Assembly (NCBI RefSeq): GCF_000682735.1
Contig: NZ_AWFD01000002.1
Coordinates: forward strand, 1-64,000
DNA length: 64,000 nt
Direction: 5' to 3'
From: Hyphomonas sp. CY54-11-8
Lineage (GTDB): Bacteria; Pseudomonadota; Alphaproteobacteria; Caulobacterales; Hyphomonadaceae
Shown here: positions 8,805 to 17,911 of the stretch, in pieces
Layout of the letters: each line of letters opens with the position of its first letter
How positions within the stretch are numbered: position 1 is the stretch's first letter
Notes under the pieces: generated by a model
What the model saw: only the letters and a program-made list of their open reading frames with translations
What the model was told of the DNA's origin: nothing
Databases searched by the model: none
Program-made: the position numbers and the translations under genes

Positions 8805-10025
8805 ATGGCGAAAATCAAGGTCAAGAACCCGATCGTCGAGATGGACGGGGACGAAATGACCCGCATCATCTGGCAGCTTATCAAGGACAAGCTGATCCAC
8901 CCCTACCTGGACGTCGACCTGAAGTACTACGACCTGTCGATTCAGAAGCGCGACGAAACCGACGACCAGATCACCATCGACGCCGCCAACGCCACCAAGC
9001 AATATGGCGTGGCTGTGAAGTGTGCAACGATCACGCCGGACGAAGCCCGCGTGGAAGAATTCGGCCTGAAGAAGATGTGGCGTTCGCCGAACGGCACAAT
9101 CCGCAACATCCTCGGCGGCGTTGTGTTCCGCGAGCCGATCGTGATCTCGAACATCCCGCGCCTCGTGCCGGGCTGGACGAAGCCGGTTGTTGTCGGCCGT
9201 CACGCCTTCGGCGACCAGTACAAGGCCACCGACTTCCTCGTGCCGGGCAAAGGCAAGCTGACCATGAAGTGGGAAGCCGAAGACGGTTCCGACTCCAAGG
9301 AATTCGAAGTGTTCGACTTCCCGAGCTCCGGCATCGCGATGGGCATGTACAACCTCGACGAGTCGATCCGTGACTTCGCCCGCGCCAGCATGAACTATGG
9401 CCTGCAGCGCAAGTGGCCGGTATACCTCTCCACCAAGAACACCATCCTCAAAGCCTATGACGGCCGCTTCAAGGACATCTTCCAGGAAGTTTTCGACACT
9501 GAGTTCGCTGACAAGTTCGCAGAATTCGGCGGCACCTATGAGCACCGCCTGATCGACGACATGGTGGCAGCGGCGATGAAATGGTCTGGCGGCTATGTCT
9601 GGGCTTGTAAGAACTATGACGGCGACGTCCAGTCTGACACCGTTGCCCAGGGCTACGGTTCGCTTGGCCTGATGACTTCCGTGCTGATGAGCCCGGATGG
9701 CAATACGGTCGAAGCTGAAGCGGCTCACGGCACCGTGACGCGCCACTACCGCAACCACCAGAAAGGCGAAGCGACGTCGACCAACTCGATCGCCTCGATT
9801 TACGCCTGGACCCAAGGCCTCGATCATCGCGGCCGGATGGACGGTACGCCGGAAGTGCGCAAGTTCGCCCAGACGCTGGAAGCGACCATCGTGAAAACCG
9901 TCGAAGCCGGCTTCATGACGAAAGACCTCGCCCTGCTGGTCGGCCCGGATCAGGGCTACCTGACGACCGAAGGCTTCATCGAGAAAGTCGCCCAGAACTT
10001 TGAAGAGGCGATGTCGAAGGCCTGA
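8805..10025 (+). CDS. icd: NADP-dependent isocitrate dehydrogenase (dimeric, eukaryote-like type)
   Basis: A 406-residue TCA-cycle enzyme converting isocitrate to 2-oxoglutarate with NADP reduction. It begins [20 protein letters not shown] and carries [19 protein letters not shown] (substrate site), KYKATDFL-like context, the metal-binding [10 protein letters not shown] region, and [11 protein letters not shown] in the cofactor site. This matches the subfamily II enzymes shared by alphaproteobacteria and mitochondria rather than E. coli Icd. AAGGA precedes the ATG. A strong hairpin terminator follows at 10051-10081. Confidence 0.97.
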   Translation: MAKIKVKNPIVEMDGDEMTRIIWQLIKDKLIHPYLDVDLKYYDLSIQKRDETDDQITIDAANATKQYGVAVKCATITPDEARVEEFGLKKMWRSPNGTIRNILGGVVFREPIVISNIPRLVPGWTKPVVVGRHAFGDQYKATDFLVPGKGKLTMKWEAEDGSDSKEFEVFDFPSSGIAMGMYNLDESIRDFARASMNYGLQRKWPVYLSTKNTILKAYDGRFKDIFQEVFDTEFADKFAEFGGTYEHRLIDDMVAAAMKWSGGYVWACKNYDGDVQSDTVAQGYGSLGLMTSVLMSPDGNTVEAEAAHGTVTRHYRNHQKGEATSTNSIASIYAWTQGLDHRGRMDGTPEVRKFAQTLEATIVKTVEAGFMTKDLALLVGPDQGYLTTEGFIEKVAQNFEEAMSKA

Positions 10026-10050
10026 TCCTTCTGACAATCCGAACAAAGAA

Positions 10051-10081
10051 AAACCCCGCAGCGCCTGCTGCGGGGTTTTTT
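10051..10081 (+). terminator. Intrinsic terminator after icd
   Basis: A perfect nine-base stem CCCCGCAGC/GCTGCGGGG (10054-10062 with 10067-10075) encloses a four-base loop and is followed by a run of T. Flanking A residues on the 5' side mean it could also terminate the convergent minus-strand gene that ends at 10081. Confidence 0.92.
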
Positions 10082-10269
10082 CATTGGGTGTCGGTTGCTT
10101 CTGAAGTCACCGCCGCCTCTCCCGCCGCAGCTTCCGGCGATCTGTCGCCCCTCAGGACAAACCAGACAATTCCAACAAGCGCCGCCATAGGGATCAGCCA
10201 GAAAAGCCATACAGGCCGCGCCGGGGCGCGTTCTGGCAGGTCTGGCTTCGGATCACCGGGGTCAGTCAT
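10081..10269 (-). CDS. Small single-pass membrane protein, unknown function
   Basis: A 62-residue frame with ATG at 10269. The N-terminal half is Pro/Asp-rich, then one hydrophobic segment (VWLFWLIPMAALVGIVWFVL, about residues 20-39) is flanked by Arg and by RGDR, followed by an Ala/Glu-rich acidic tail. The stop touches the icd terminator, as expected for a real convergent gene. I recognise no family and propose no function. Confidence 0.6.
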   Translation of the reverse strand: MTDPGDPKPDLPERAPARPVWLFWLIPMAALVGIVWFVLRGDRSPEAAAGEAAVTSEATDTQ

Positions 10270-10352
10270 TCAGGGGCCCTGTAGGATTGTGGAAACGCCG
10301 CACTACCTTCGAGCGTCGTCAATGGCGCGTGCAAGTCAAGCTCTGTTCTGGT

Positions 10353-11006
10353 TCAGGCCTCACCCAACAGGCGACGGACATGGTTTTCGAGGTCCAGCTG
10401 GCGCAAGCGCTTCAGACGCTCGACCAGCAGGATCCGACGCAGCCGCTGATAAGCGACTTCAAGGTCTTCATTGACGATGACATAGTCATACCGCCGCCAA
10501 TGCATGATCTCCCGCTTGGCGTCTTCCATACGCCGGGTGACGATCTCGGGTGTCGAGCCCGGCCGAGCGGCCAGGCGCTGCTCCAGCGCGCTGATACTGG
10601 GCGGCAGGATGAACACTGAGACCACATCATTCGGCATCTGGTCATGCAGCGCATCGGCGCCCTGCCAGTCGACATCGAAAAGAACATCTTCCCCGGCCTC
10701 CAGGCGCGCGACCGTGTCGGCCTTCGGAGTGCCATAATACTTGTCGAAGACATGCGCCCATTCGAGAAATTCGCGCCGCTCGATCATGTCGTGAAACTCT
10801 TCGATGCTGCGGAAGAAATAATCCTTTCCGTCTTCCTCGCCCGGACGCGGCGTGCGTGTCGTGGCCGAGACGGAAAGCTTCACATCGTGGAACTCGTCGA
10901 TCAGCTTGCGGGCGAGCGTCGTCTTGCCGGCACCCGAAGGGCTGGACAGGACCAGCATGAGGCCGCGGCGCTTGCCGCTGTCTTTGGGGTGTCCGCTATT
11001 CGACAT
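10353..11006 (-). CDS. gmk: Guanylate kinase
   Basis: A 217-residue GMP kinase that phosphorylates GMP to GDP with ATP. The P-loop SPSGAGKT lies at about residues 22-29, followed by SVSATTRTPRPGEEDGKDY (GMP-binding region) and EFLEWAHVFDKYYGT. The C-terminal lid and helices end VRRLLGEA. The start overlaps the end of the upstream yicC-like gene by 11 bp; yicC-gmk linkage is widespread in bacteria, and here the pair continues a fab-mltG transcript. Confidence 0.96.
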   Translation of the reverse strand: MSNSGHPKDSGKRRGLMLVLSSPSGAGKTTLARKLIDEFHDVKLSVSATTRTPRPGEEDGKDYFFRSIEEFHDMIERREFLEWAHVFDKYYGTPKADTVARLEAGEDVLFDVDWQGADALHDQMPNDVVSVFILPPSISALEQRLAARPGSTPEIVTRRMEDAKREIMHWRRYDYVIVNEDLEVAYQRLRRILLVERLKRLRQLDLENHVRRLLGEA

Positions 11007-11883
11007 TGGCGGCCTGCTCCTTGAACTGGTCGATTAGTCCTTTGAGACCGAGTCCCGCATTCGTCAAATCGAGGCTGATGGATTTCGAGCAGAGCGTGTT
11101 GGCTTCGCGGTTCAGTTCCTGAGCCAGGAAGTCCAGTTTCCGGCCAACAGGAGAGCCGCCTGCGAGCAGTTCTCTCGCAGAGGCGAAATGCGCGCTCAGC
11201 CGGTCGAGTTCCTCGCGCACGTCCGCCTTGGCGGCGCTCAGCGCGATTTCGGCGGCCATCCGGTCCTTGTCGACCCGCCCCCCCGGATCCAGCTCGTCCA
11301 GCTGCTTCGTCAGGCGCTCCTTGAGCAAGGCAGGCTGCGACGCGGCAAGCTCCCCAGCTTCGCGCCAGTGCGCTTCCATGCCGGCCACAAGGCCCTCCAG
11401 CAACTCCGACAGGACACCGCCCTCGCGCTGCCGCTCGACTTGCAGTGCCTGCAACGCGTCCTCGCCGGCACTGGCCAAAAGCTTGATGACCGCGTCATCT
11501 CCCGCCAGATCACGCAGGTTTGAAGCCCCTGGCTCCACGACCCCTTTCACATTCATCAGGCTGGCGAACACATCGCCTGACAAAGCGGTACCAGTCCGCT
11601 TCTCGACGGCAGCGGCCAGCGCATCCAGAAGCGCGTTATTGATCGTCGTCGTGTCAGCGCCGCTTGCGAGTTCAATCCGTAGTGCGACCTGAAGGGATCC
11701 CCGCTTGAAGAATTTCGTTGCAGCCGATTTGACAGCGCGTTCCAGCGCTTCCATTCCCGGCGGATAATTCACGCGCACGTCCAGCCCGCGGCCATTGACG
11801 CTTTTCGCTTCCCAGGCCCAGCTTCCCCACTCGGCTTCACCCGCCACGCGGGCAAAGCCAGTCATCCCCGAAAGTACACTCAT
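10996..11883 (-). CDS. yicC: YicC family endoribonuclease
   Basis: A 295-residue YicC-family protein. The N-terminal YicC domain begins MSVLSGMTGFARV and has EAKSVNGRGLDVRVNYP, the diagnostic motif. The C-terminal DUF1732 domain contains RKLDFLAQELNREANTLCSKS near the end. YicC of E. coli has RNase activity and contributes to RNA turnover. The ATG overlaps the mltG stop (ATGA), and its 3' end overlaps gmk, so mltG, yicC and gmk are tightly coupled. Confidence 0.94.
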   Translation of the reverse strand: MSVLSGMTGFARVAGEAEWGSWAWEAKSVNGRGLDVRVNYPPGMEALERAVKSAATKFFKRGSLQVALRIELASGADTTTINNALLDALAAAVEKRTGTALSGDVFASLMNVKGVVEPGASNLRDLAGDDAVIKLLASAGEDALQALQVERQREGGVLSELLEGLVAGMEAHWREAGELAASQPALLKERLTKQLDELDPGGRVDKDRMAAEIALSAAKADVREELDRLSAHFASARELLAGGSPVGRKLDFLAQELNREANTLCSKSISLDLTNAGLGLKGLIDQFKEQAANVE

Positions 11884-12908
11884 TCCGCTGCCCGCTCCCG
11901 TGCGATTTCTTTTCGCTCATAGGCGCGATAGGCGGCCACGTTGCGATTGTGCTCCGCCAGCGTCTTGGCGAAGAGGTGCCCGCCCTTGCCGTCTGCGACG
12001 AAGAATATGTATTCCGTATGCGGTGGGTTCAGGACTGCCTCGATCGCCCCGCGCCCTGGGTTGCAGATTGGTGTCTTTGGCAATCCGTCGATCTGGTAGG
12101 TGTTCCAGTCGGTCTTTGTGTCGATCTCGGAACGGCGGAGCGTGCGCCGTTGTCCCTTAGAATTGTACAGCGGCTCACCGCGCGAAACGCCGTAAATGAT
12201 CGTGGGATCGCTCTCCAGCCGCATGCCGCGTTTCAGACGGGTCGTGAACAGAGCCGCAATCTCTGGCTGCTCCTCTACAAGACCGGTTTCCTTCTCCACG
12301 ACGGACGCAAGAATGACGGCTTCATACGGGGTTTTTACCGGAATATCCGGATCGCGTTTCGGCCACAGATCTTCCAGCAGTTCTGTCTGCTTGTCCTGCA
12401 TCAGCTTGATCATCTCAGCGCGTGTCATGCCGCGATCGAACAAATACGTATCCGGAAGGAGCGAGCCTTCCGGGATGTCTTGCTCCGGCATGTCGCCAAC
12501 CAGAACCGGATCTGCCTCAATCACTTTCAGGAGCTGCGCCGTAGTACGGCCTTCGGGCAAGGTGATCTTGTAGAGGACACCCTTGCCCTCGATCAGCGTG
12601 TGCAGCACTTCGACCATGCTGGCGCCACGCTCGATCTTGAACTCGCCGGTTTTTATATCCGTTTCGGTATTCTCGAGCTTCGCCTTGAGGCGGATCAGCT
12701 TCGCATCGCGAATGATGCCTTCCTGTTCCAGTCGTACCGCGACGCTGGCAAGGCCTTCGCCCGGTTCAACATGGAACACGACATCTTCAGCCAGCGGTCC
12801 ATCGCGGTTCAGCGCATCCTGCATCCAGACCCAGCCAGCACCGGCTGCGGCCCCGCCTATGACGAGGGCAAGGACTATGAGCGACAGCAGGCCCTTTAGG
12901 AATTTCAT
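11880..12908 (-). CDS. mltG: Endolytic peptidoglycan transglycosylase MltG
   Basis: 342 residues from ATG 12908, preferred over an in-frame TTG at 12920 because GAGG lies six bases upstream. An N-terminal membrane anchor (about residues 3-28) is followed by a LysM-like fold (FHVEPGEGLASVAVRLEQ) and the catalytic YceG domain with ILASVVEKETG (catalytic Glu near 205) and ESDPTIIYG. MltG cuts nascent glycan strands at the periplasmic face of the membrane. It lies in a fab gene cluster downstream of fabF, as in many proteobacteria. Confidence 0.95.
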   Translation of the reverse strand: MKFLKGLLSLIVLALVIGGAAAGAGWVWMQDALNRDGPLAEDVVFHVEPGEGLASVAVRLEQEGIIRDAKLIRLKAKLENTETDIKTGEFKIERGASMVEVLHTLIEGKGVLYKITLPEGRTTAQLLKVIEADPVLVGDMPEQDIPEGSLLPDTYLFDRGMTRAEMIKLMQDKQTELLEDLWPKRDPDIPVKTPYEAVILASVVEKETGLVEEQPEIAALFTTRLKRGMRLESDPTIIYGVSRGEPLYNSKGQRRTLRRSEIDTKTDWNTYQIDGLPKTPICNPGRGAIEAVLNPPHTEYIFFVADGKGGHLFAKTLAEHNRNVAAYRAYERKEIARERAAE

Positions 12909-12975
12909 GCGCAGCCTCAATCAGCGGGTTTCCTGCACCGCAGCCTAAGCGGGGTGCAGGACTCCGGAAAGGGAC

Positions 12976-14262
12976 TTACTTCACCTCGCGCAGAACGAGG
13001 CTGGCGTTTGTTCCACCAAAGCCGAAGCTGTTCGACATAGCGGCACGCACCCGGCCCTTCTTGGCCTTGTGCGGGATGAGGTCGATCACCGTCTCGAAGC
13101 TCGGATTATCGAGGTTCAGCGTCGGCGGCATCACCTGGTCACGAATAGCCAGCGCACAGAAGGCGCTTTCGATCGCACCAGCGGCGCCGAGCAAGTGCCC
13201 AACCGCTGATTTGGTCGATGACATGGACATGTTTTTCGCATGATCGCCAAATGCACGCTCGACTGCGCCCGCTTCGCCTTCGTCACCTTTCGGCGTCGAG
13301 GTACCGTGTGCGTTGACGTAGTCGATTTCGGTCGGATCGATGCCGGAATTCTTGAGCGCCATTTTCATGGCGCGGTAGCCACCTTCAGCACCTTCGGCAG
13401 GGGCCGTGATGTGGTAAGCGTCGCCGGTCAGGCCATAGCCGGACACTTCAGCGTAGATCTTCGCGCCGCGGGCCTTGGCGTGCTCATACTCTTCAAGCAC
13501 CAGGACAGCTGCACCTTCACCCATGACGAAGCCGTCACGGTCCTTGTCATAGGGACGCGAAGCTTTTTCGGGCGTGTCATTGAAATTGGTCGACATGGCC
13601 TTGGCGGCGCAGAAACCGGCAATGCCAATACGGCCGATCACGGCTTCGGAGCCACCTGCGATCATCACATCGGCGTCGCCATACTTGATGAGGCGGGACG
13701 AGTCCCCGATGGCGTGGGCACCCGTGGCGCAGGCCGTCACGACCGAATGATTCGGTCCCTTGAACCCGTATTTGATCGAGACCTGGCCGGAGGCGAGGTT
13801 GATCAGGGCCGAAGGAATGAAGAACGGACTCACCTTGCGCGGACCGTGCTCGTGCAGCGTGATGGCCGTATCGTAGATGGATTCAAGACCGCCGATGCCC
13901 GATCCGATCAGGACGCCTGTGCGTTCCTTCTCTTCTTCATTTTCGGGCCGCCAATTGGCGTCTTCGACAGCCTCCTCTGCCGCCGCGAGGGCGTAGAGAA
14001 TGAACTCGTCGATCCGGCGCATCTCTTTCTTGGAGACGAATTTTTCCGAATCGAACGCTTCGGGGTCCCCCTCTCCGCCACCACGGCCAGTCACCCATGG
14101 CACCTGGAAAGCGATCTTGCAGGGCATATCCTCAGGATCGAACGTATCGATACGTCCGGCCCCGGACTTCCCGGCAAGCAAACGTTCCCAAGTGGCCTCG
14201 CGTGTCGCCGCGAGCGGCGACACGATACCAATGCCAGTAATGACGACGCGGCGGTCAGACAT
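12976..14262 (-). CDS. fabF: 3-oxoacyl-ACP synthase II
   Basis: 428 residues. Catalytic Cys178 sits in VVTACATGAHAIG, with the two condensing-enzyme histidines in NAHGTSTPKGD and SAVGHLLGAAG, giving the Cys-His-His triad of KAS I/II enzymes. FabF extends acyl-ACP by condensation with malonyl-ACP. The C-terminus has SNSFGFGGTNASLVL. The gene follows acpP by 25 bp, the usual order, which favours FabF over FabB. Confidence 0.97.
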   Translation of the reverse strand: MSDRRVVITGIGIVSPLAATREATWERLLAGKSGAGRIDTFDPEDMPCKIAFQVPWVTGRGGGEGDPEAFDSEKFVSKKEMRRIDEFILYALAAAEEAVEDANWRPENEEEKERTGVLIGSGIGGLESIYDTAITLHEHGPRKVSPFFIPSALINLASGQVSIKYGFKGPNHSVVTACATGAHAIGDSSRLIKYGDADVMIAGGSEAVIGRIGIAGFCAAKAMSTNFNDTPEKASRPYDKDRDGFVMGEGAAVLVLEEYEHAKARGAKIYAEVSGYGLTGDAYHITAPAEGAEGGYRAMKMALKNSGIDPTEIDYVNAHGTSTPKGDEGEAGAVERAFGDHAKNMSMSSTKSAVGHLLGAAGAIESAFCALAIRDQVMPPTLNLDNPSFETVIDLIPHKAKKGRVRAAMSNSFGFGGTNASLVLREVK

Positions 14263-14287
14263 GGAGACCCCTCCTGTCCAGGATGTC

Positions 14288-14521
14288 TTAAATGTGAGCC
14301 TTGATATGGGTCACGGCGTCGCCGACAGTGCGGATGGATTCCTGCACATCGTCCGGGATTTCGATATTGAACTCTTCCTCAAAAGCCATGACCAGCTCGA
14401 CGAGGTCCAGCGAGTCTGCGCCCAGATCGTCGATGAAGCTCGCGCTTTCGACGACCTTGTCACCTTCCACGTCGAGATTGTCGACAACGATTTTCTTAAC
14501 ACGTTCAAGAACGTCAGACAT
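14288..14521 (-). CDS. acpP: Acyl carrier protein
   Basis: A 77-residue acidic four-helix carrier. Ser37 in [11 protein letters not shown] is the 4'-phosphopantetheine attachment site. AcpP shuttles growing acyl chains between the Fab enzymes encoded around it and also supplies PlsX and FabH encoded at 35.8-37.8 kb. The 112-bp gap to fabG is large enough for a separate acpP promoter, which would fit the high ACP demand. Confidence 0.98.
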   Translation of the reverse strand: MSDVLERVKKIVVDNLDVEGDKVVESASFIDDLGADSLDLVELVMAFEEEFNIEIPDDVQESIRTVGDAVTHIKAHI

Positions 14522-14633
14522 GCTTACCTCTCTTAAATGCCTGAGGAATGGCCCGAAATCCGAACCATTGTGTTGCGCCTAGCACACAGTTATCCGAGCC
14601 GCCAAGCCCTTGTATAGCTGTGAACTGTGCCTA

Positions 14634-15371
14634 TCAGATCATGGCCATACCGCCATTTACGTGCAGCGTCTGCCCCGTAACGTAAGCGGCTTCGTCCGAA
14701 GCCAGATACACAGCAGCTGCAGCAATATCGCCACCCTGTCCCAGCCGGCCGGCCGGAATTCTCCCGAGAAGCGAACTCTTCTGCGCTTCAGGCAGCACAT
14801 CCGTCATCGGCGATTCGATGAAGCCGGGCGCGATCGCGTTAGCCGTAATGCCGCGGCTCGCGACTTCCTGAGCCAGCGATTTGGTGAAGCCGATCATGCC
14901 CGCCTTGGACGCGCAATAGTTCGTCTGCCCCGGATTACCGGTCACGCCAACGACAGACGTGATGCCGATAATGCGGCCGTGGCGGCGCTTCATCATGCCC
15001 CGCACGACACTCTTGGTCAGGCGGTAATAGGAGCCAAGATTGACGTTGATGACATCGTTCCAGTCGTCATCCTTCATCTGCATCAGCAGCTTGTCGCGCG
15101 TGATACCAGCATTCGCGACGAGGATGTCGAGCGGCCCGATCACCTCTTCCGCCTTTGCAGCGAGGCCATCAACGGCCTCCGGGTCGGACAGGTTGCAGGT
15201 CACCACAGCGCTTTCGCCGGGCAGAGTCGCCGCCACCTCATTCAGCACGCCTTCACGCGTACCGGACAGGACGACTTTCGCGCCGGCTTCAGACAGGGCT
15301 TTCGCAATCGCGCTGCCGATGCCGCCGGAAGCGCCCGTAACGAGGGCCGTACGGCCGGAGAGTGTGAACAT
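14634..15371 (-). CDS. fabG: 3-oxoacyl-ACP reductase
   Basis: A 245-residue SDR. The NADPH motif TGASGGIGSAIA is at the N-terminus, NAGITRDKL follows near residue 90, and the catalytic Ser-Tyr-Lys set lies in ITSVVGVTGNPGQTNYCASK. The end VTGQTLHVNGGMAMI is characteristic of FabG. It reduces 3-ketoacyl-ACP after condensation. It lies 4 bp after fabD, so the two are co-transcribed. Confidence 0.97.
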   Translation of the reverse strand: MFTLSGRTALVTGASGGIGSAIAKALSEAGAKVVLSGTREGVLNEVAATLPGESAVVTCNLSDPEAVDGLAAKAEEVIGPLDILVANAGITRDKLLMQMKDDDWNDVINVNLGSYYRLTKSVVRGMMKRRHGRIIGITSVVGVTGNPGQTNYCASKAGMIGFTKSLAQEVASRGITANAIAPGFIESPMTDVLPEAQKSSLLGRIPAGRLGQGGDIAAAAVYLASDEAAYVTGQTLHVNGGMAMI

Positions 15372-15375
15372 GGGA

Positions 15376-16326
15376 TTATCCCTTCAAGGCTTGTGCGAAG
15401 GCTTCCAGATCCTCAGGCGAACCGAGGGTGAAGCCGTTCAGTGATTTTTCGATGCGGCGCTGCATGACCGTCAACACTTTACCGTTGCCAACTTCGCCCG
15501 TTGTGTCGACGCCTTCAGCCACCATGAACTGCACGCTCTCGGTCCAGCGCACGCGGCCAGTGACTTGAGCGACGAGGTTTTGACGGATCGTTTCCGGATC
15601 GGTGACCGGCGCCGCGGAAACGTTGGCGACGACCGGAACGACCGGCGCCTTGATATCGGTGCTGGCCAACGCTTCGGCCATGGCGTCCGCCGCAGGCTGC
15701 ATCAGCGAGCAGTGGAACGGCGCGGACACGTTCAGCGGCATTGCCTTCTTCACGCCATTGGCCCTCGCCCACTCACAAGCCGCGTCGATTGCGGATTTGG
15801 AGCCGGACAGCACCAGCTGGCCTGGTGCGTTGTCGTTCGCCAGTTCGCACGCCCCACCTGCCTCCCGGCCAGCGGCACAAGCGGCTTCGGCCTGCGCCAC
15901 ATCGGCGCCCAGAAGCGCCGCCATGGCGCCTTCACCGGGCTGGACGGCCGACTGCATGGCATTACCGCGAATGCGCAGCAGACGTGCCGTATCGGCGATG
16001 GTCAGCGATCCTGCTGCAGCCAGCGCCGAATATTCGCCTAGCGAATGGCCAGCCACAAAGGCGGCGTCCTTTGCGGAAATGCCGAATTCGGCCTCCAGAG
16101 CCTTCATGGCAGCCAGCGAATGGCTCATCAGAGCGGGCTGGGTGTTTGCCGTGAGCGTCAGCTCTTCAATCGTGCCATTCCACATCAGGTCCGACAGCTT
16201 CTGGCCGAGCGCCTCATCGACGGTCTGGAACACCTCACGGGCGGCCGGATAGGCATCGGCCAGGGTCTTGCCCATGCCGATTTCCTGGCTGCCCTGGCCA
16301 GGAAAAATGAAAGCGAGTTTGATCAT
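15376..16326 (-). CDS. fabD: Malonyl-CoA:ACP transacylase
   Basis: 316 residues from ATG 16326, where GGGAGA sits at a good distance; a long in-frame extension upstream to 16755 crosses the rpsF gene and is not used. The N-terminus FIFPGQGSQEIGMGK is diagnostic. The nucleophile Ser95 lies in GHSLGEYSA, and the catalytic His in APFHCSLMQPA near residue 206. FabD loads malonate onto AcpP and opens the fabD-fabG-acpP-fabF cluster, divergent from rpsF. Confidence 0.96.
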   Translation of the reverse strand: MIKLAFIFPGQGSQEIGMGKTLADAYPAAREVFQTVDEALGQKLSDLMWNGTIEELTLTANTQPALMSHSLAAMKALEAEFGISAKDAAFVAGHSLGEYSALAAAGSLTIADTARLLRIRGNAMQSAVQPGEGAMAALLGADVAQAEAACAAGREAGGACELANDNAPGQLVLSGSKSAIDAACEWARANGVKKAMPLNVSAPFHCSLMQPAADAMAEALASTDIKAPVVPVVANVSAAPVTDPETIRQNLVAQVTGRVRWTESVQFMVAEGVDTTGEVGNGKVLTVMQRRIEKSLNGFTLGSPEDLEAFAQALKG

Positions 16327-16536
16327 CGGCGATTCTCCCGAAATTTTCGCCGTGCCTAAAGGTGACACCGCGTGTGCGCAAGCTATTGAAATTCCTTGCC
16401 AGATAGGCTTTACAGCCGCCTTCATGGACAGGGATGCGGTCCTTGGTACTCCGGAATGAGCCGGGGGAAGAGGGGCCATCGTCCGGCAGTTTCCCGCTGT
16501 CAGGCGCCGCACCCCTTTGATTTTGGGAATGAAAAC

Positions 16537-16875
16537 ATGGCTTTTTACGAGCATGTCGTGATCACACGACCTGACATCTCGCCGGCCCAGGTCGACTCTT
16601 TTGTCGAAGAACTGTCCGGCTTTCTCAAGGAAAAAGGCGCCACCATCGGCAAGACCGAATACTGGGGCCTTCGCAACCTTGCCTACCCGATCAAGAAGCA
16701 GCGCAAGGGTCACTACTCGCTGATCAACATCGACGGTCCGGCTGAAGCGATCCACGAACTGGAACGCCGCCAGCGCCTGTCCGAAGACGTGATGCGCTAC
16801 ATGACCATCCGCGTGGAAGAGCTCACCGACGAACCGTCGCCGGTCCTCTCCCGCAAAGAACGCCGCCGCGACTAG
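16537..16875 (+). CDS. rpsF: 30S ribosomal protein S6
   Basis: 112 residues from ATG 16537 ([15 protein letters not shown]); the frame is open further upstream but S6 proteins start here. The body contains [21 protein letters not shown] and [16 protein letters not shown], conserved S6 segments. S6 binds S18 on the 30S platform, and rpsR follows 14 bp later. The 210 bp between fabD and rpsF should carry divergent promoters; I could not fix exact boxes. Confidence 0.97.
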   Translation: MAFYEHVVITRPDISPAQVDSFVEELSGFLKEKGATIGKTEYWGLRNLAYPIKKQRKGHYSLINIDGPAEAIHELERRQRLSEDVMRYMTIRVEELTDEPSPVLSRKERRRD

Positions 16876-16889
16876 GAAAGGGACAGGAC

Positions 16890-17147
16890 ATGGCTCAGAA
16901 ACTGAACATTACGAATATCCCGGCCCGCCGTCCGTTCGGCCGCCGCCGCAAGGTTGATCCGTTTTCGGGCGATAACGCCCAGGCGATCGACTACAAGGAC
17001 GTGAAACTGCTCCAGCGCTACATCTCTGAAAAAGGGAAAATCGTGCCGAGCCGTATCACGGCTGTGAACCTGAAGAACCAGCGCAAGCTTGCCCAGGCCA
17101 TCAAACGTGCCCGCATGCTCGCCCTGCTTCCCTTCGAAGTGAAGTAA
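16890..17147 (+). CDS. rpsR: 30S ribosomal protein S18
   Basis: 85 residues with the S18 core: [56 protein letters not shown] and [13 protein letters not shown]. It partners S6 in the small subunit platform. Middle gene of rpsF-rpsR-rplI. The N-terminus lacks the zinc-binding cysteines of some S18 forms. Confidence 0.98.
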   Translation: MAQKLNITNIPARRPFGRRRKVDPFSGDNAQAIDYKDVKLLQRYISEKGKIVPSRITAVNLKNQRKLAQAIKRARMLALLPFEVK

Positions 17148-17159
17148 GGAGAGACTGAC

Positions 17160-17747
17160 ATGCAAGTGATCCTCCTTGAGCGCGTCGAAAACCTCGGCGG
17201 TATCGGCGAAGAAGTGAAAGTGAAGAACGGTTTCGCCCGCAACTTCCTTCTCCCGCAAGGCAAGGCCCTGATGGCCAACGACCGCAACCGCGCCCGTTTC
17301 GAGCGTGAACGCGACGCCATCGAAGCCCGCAACGCGGAAGCCCGCGCAGCTGCTGAGAACGAATCCCAGAAGCTGGACGGCGCAATCTTCGTGCTGATCC
17401 GTCAGGCTGGCGACACTGGCCACCTTTATGGCTCCGTCACCGCCCGTGACATCGCAGACGCTGCTGAAGCAGCTGGCTACAGCGTGCCGCGTTCCGGCGT
17501 GCGCCTCGACAAGCCGATCAAAGAGATCGGCATGTACGACGTGTCCGTTCGCCTCCACGCGGAAGTGACTGTCACTGTGCAGGCAAACGTCGCCCGCTCG
17601 CAGGACGAAGCTGACCGTCAGGCCAAAGGCGAAGACATCGTTGCGGCGCTGCAGGCTGCAAACCAGGCGATGGCTGACGAACAAGCCGGCGAACTGGCCG
17701 AAGCAGCTGCCGACCGCGCTGCTGAAGGCCCGGCTGAAGAAGAATAA
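17160..17747 (+). CDS. rplI: 50S ribosomal protein L9
   Basis: 195 residues. The N-terminal domain MQVILLERVENLGGIGEEV and KNGFARNFLLPQGKA is diagnostic for L9. A long central helix and the C-terminal domain with GHLYGSVTARDIADA follow. The alphaproteobacterial-style Ala/Glu-rich tail (residues about 165-195) makes it longer than the 149 residues of E. coli L9. An intrinsic terminator follows at 17771. Confidence 0.97.
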   Translation: MQVILLERVENLGGIGEEVKVKNGFARNFLLPQGKALMANDRNRARFERERDAIEARNAEARAAAENESQKLDGAIFVLIRQAGDTGHLYGSVTARDIADAAEAAGYSVPRSGVRLDKPIKEIGMYDVSVRLHAEVTVTVQANVARSQDEADRQAKGEDIVAALQAANQAMADEQAGELAEAAADRAAEGPAEEE

Positions 17748-17770
17748 GCTTCCCGGCATCCAAGATTAGA

Positions 17771-17799
17771 AAGGCCGCACTTCCGGGTGCGGCCTTTTT
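17771..17799 (+). terminator. Intrinsic terminator of the rpsF-rpsR-rplI operon
   Basis: A perfect ten-base stem AAGGCCGCAC/GTGCGGCCTT (17771-17780 with 17787-17796) has a six-base loop and ends in a T run to 17799. Confidence 0.92.
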
Positions 17800-17846
17800 C
17801 TTTGGCATTTCCGGGGCTTCGCGGGTCATCCACCGATGAGAGGTAT

Positions 17847-17855
17847 TTATCCACA
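17847..17855 (+). promoter_or_regulatory. DnaA box (perfect TTATCCACA) upstream of dnaB
   Basis: The nonamer TTATCCACA lies 57 bp before the dnaB ATG. It matches the strict DnaA consensus exactly. A weaker related nonamer, TCATCCACC, lies about 20 bp upstream at 17826-17834. One box could mediate DnaA control of dnaB transcription; a chance occurrence is not excluded. Confidence 0.55.
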
Positions 17856-17911
17856 GGTCTGGCCGCTCTATCACCGTGCACTCTCACCTGAGGTAAGGTA
17901 GGGTTAATATC

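Noticed and set aside
8781..10046. Minus-strand open frame (421 codons) opposite icd
   Set aside because: Composition reflects the complement of icd, no start site support and it runs across the icd terminator region.
13240..14304. Plus-strand open frame (354 codons) opposite fabF
   Set aside because: Antisense to a complete FabF with full catalytic triad; no protein motifs.
16327..16755. N-terminal extension of fabD to 16755
   Set aside because: It would overlap rpsF and lacks FabD similarity; ATG 16326 has a ribosome binding site and the conserved start.
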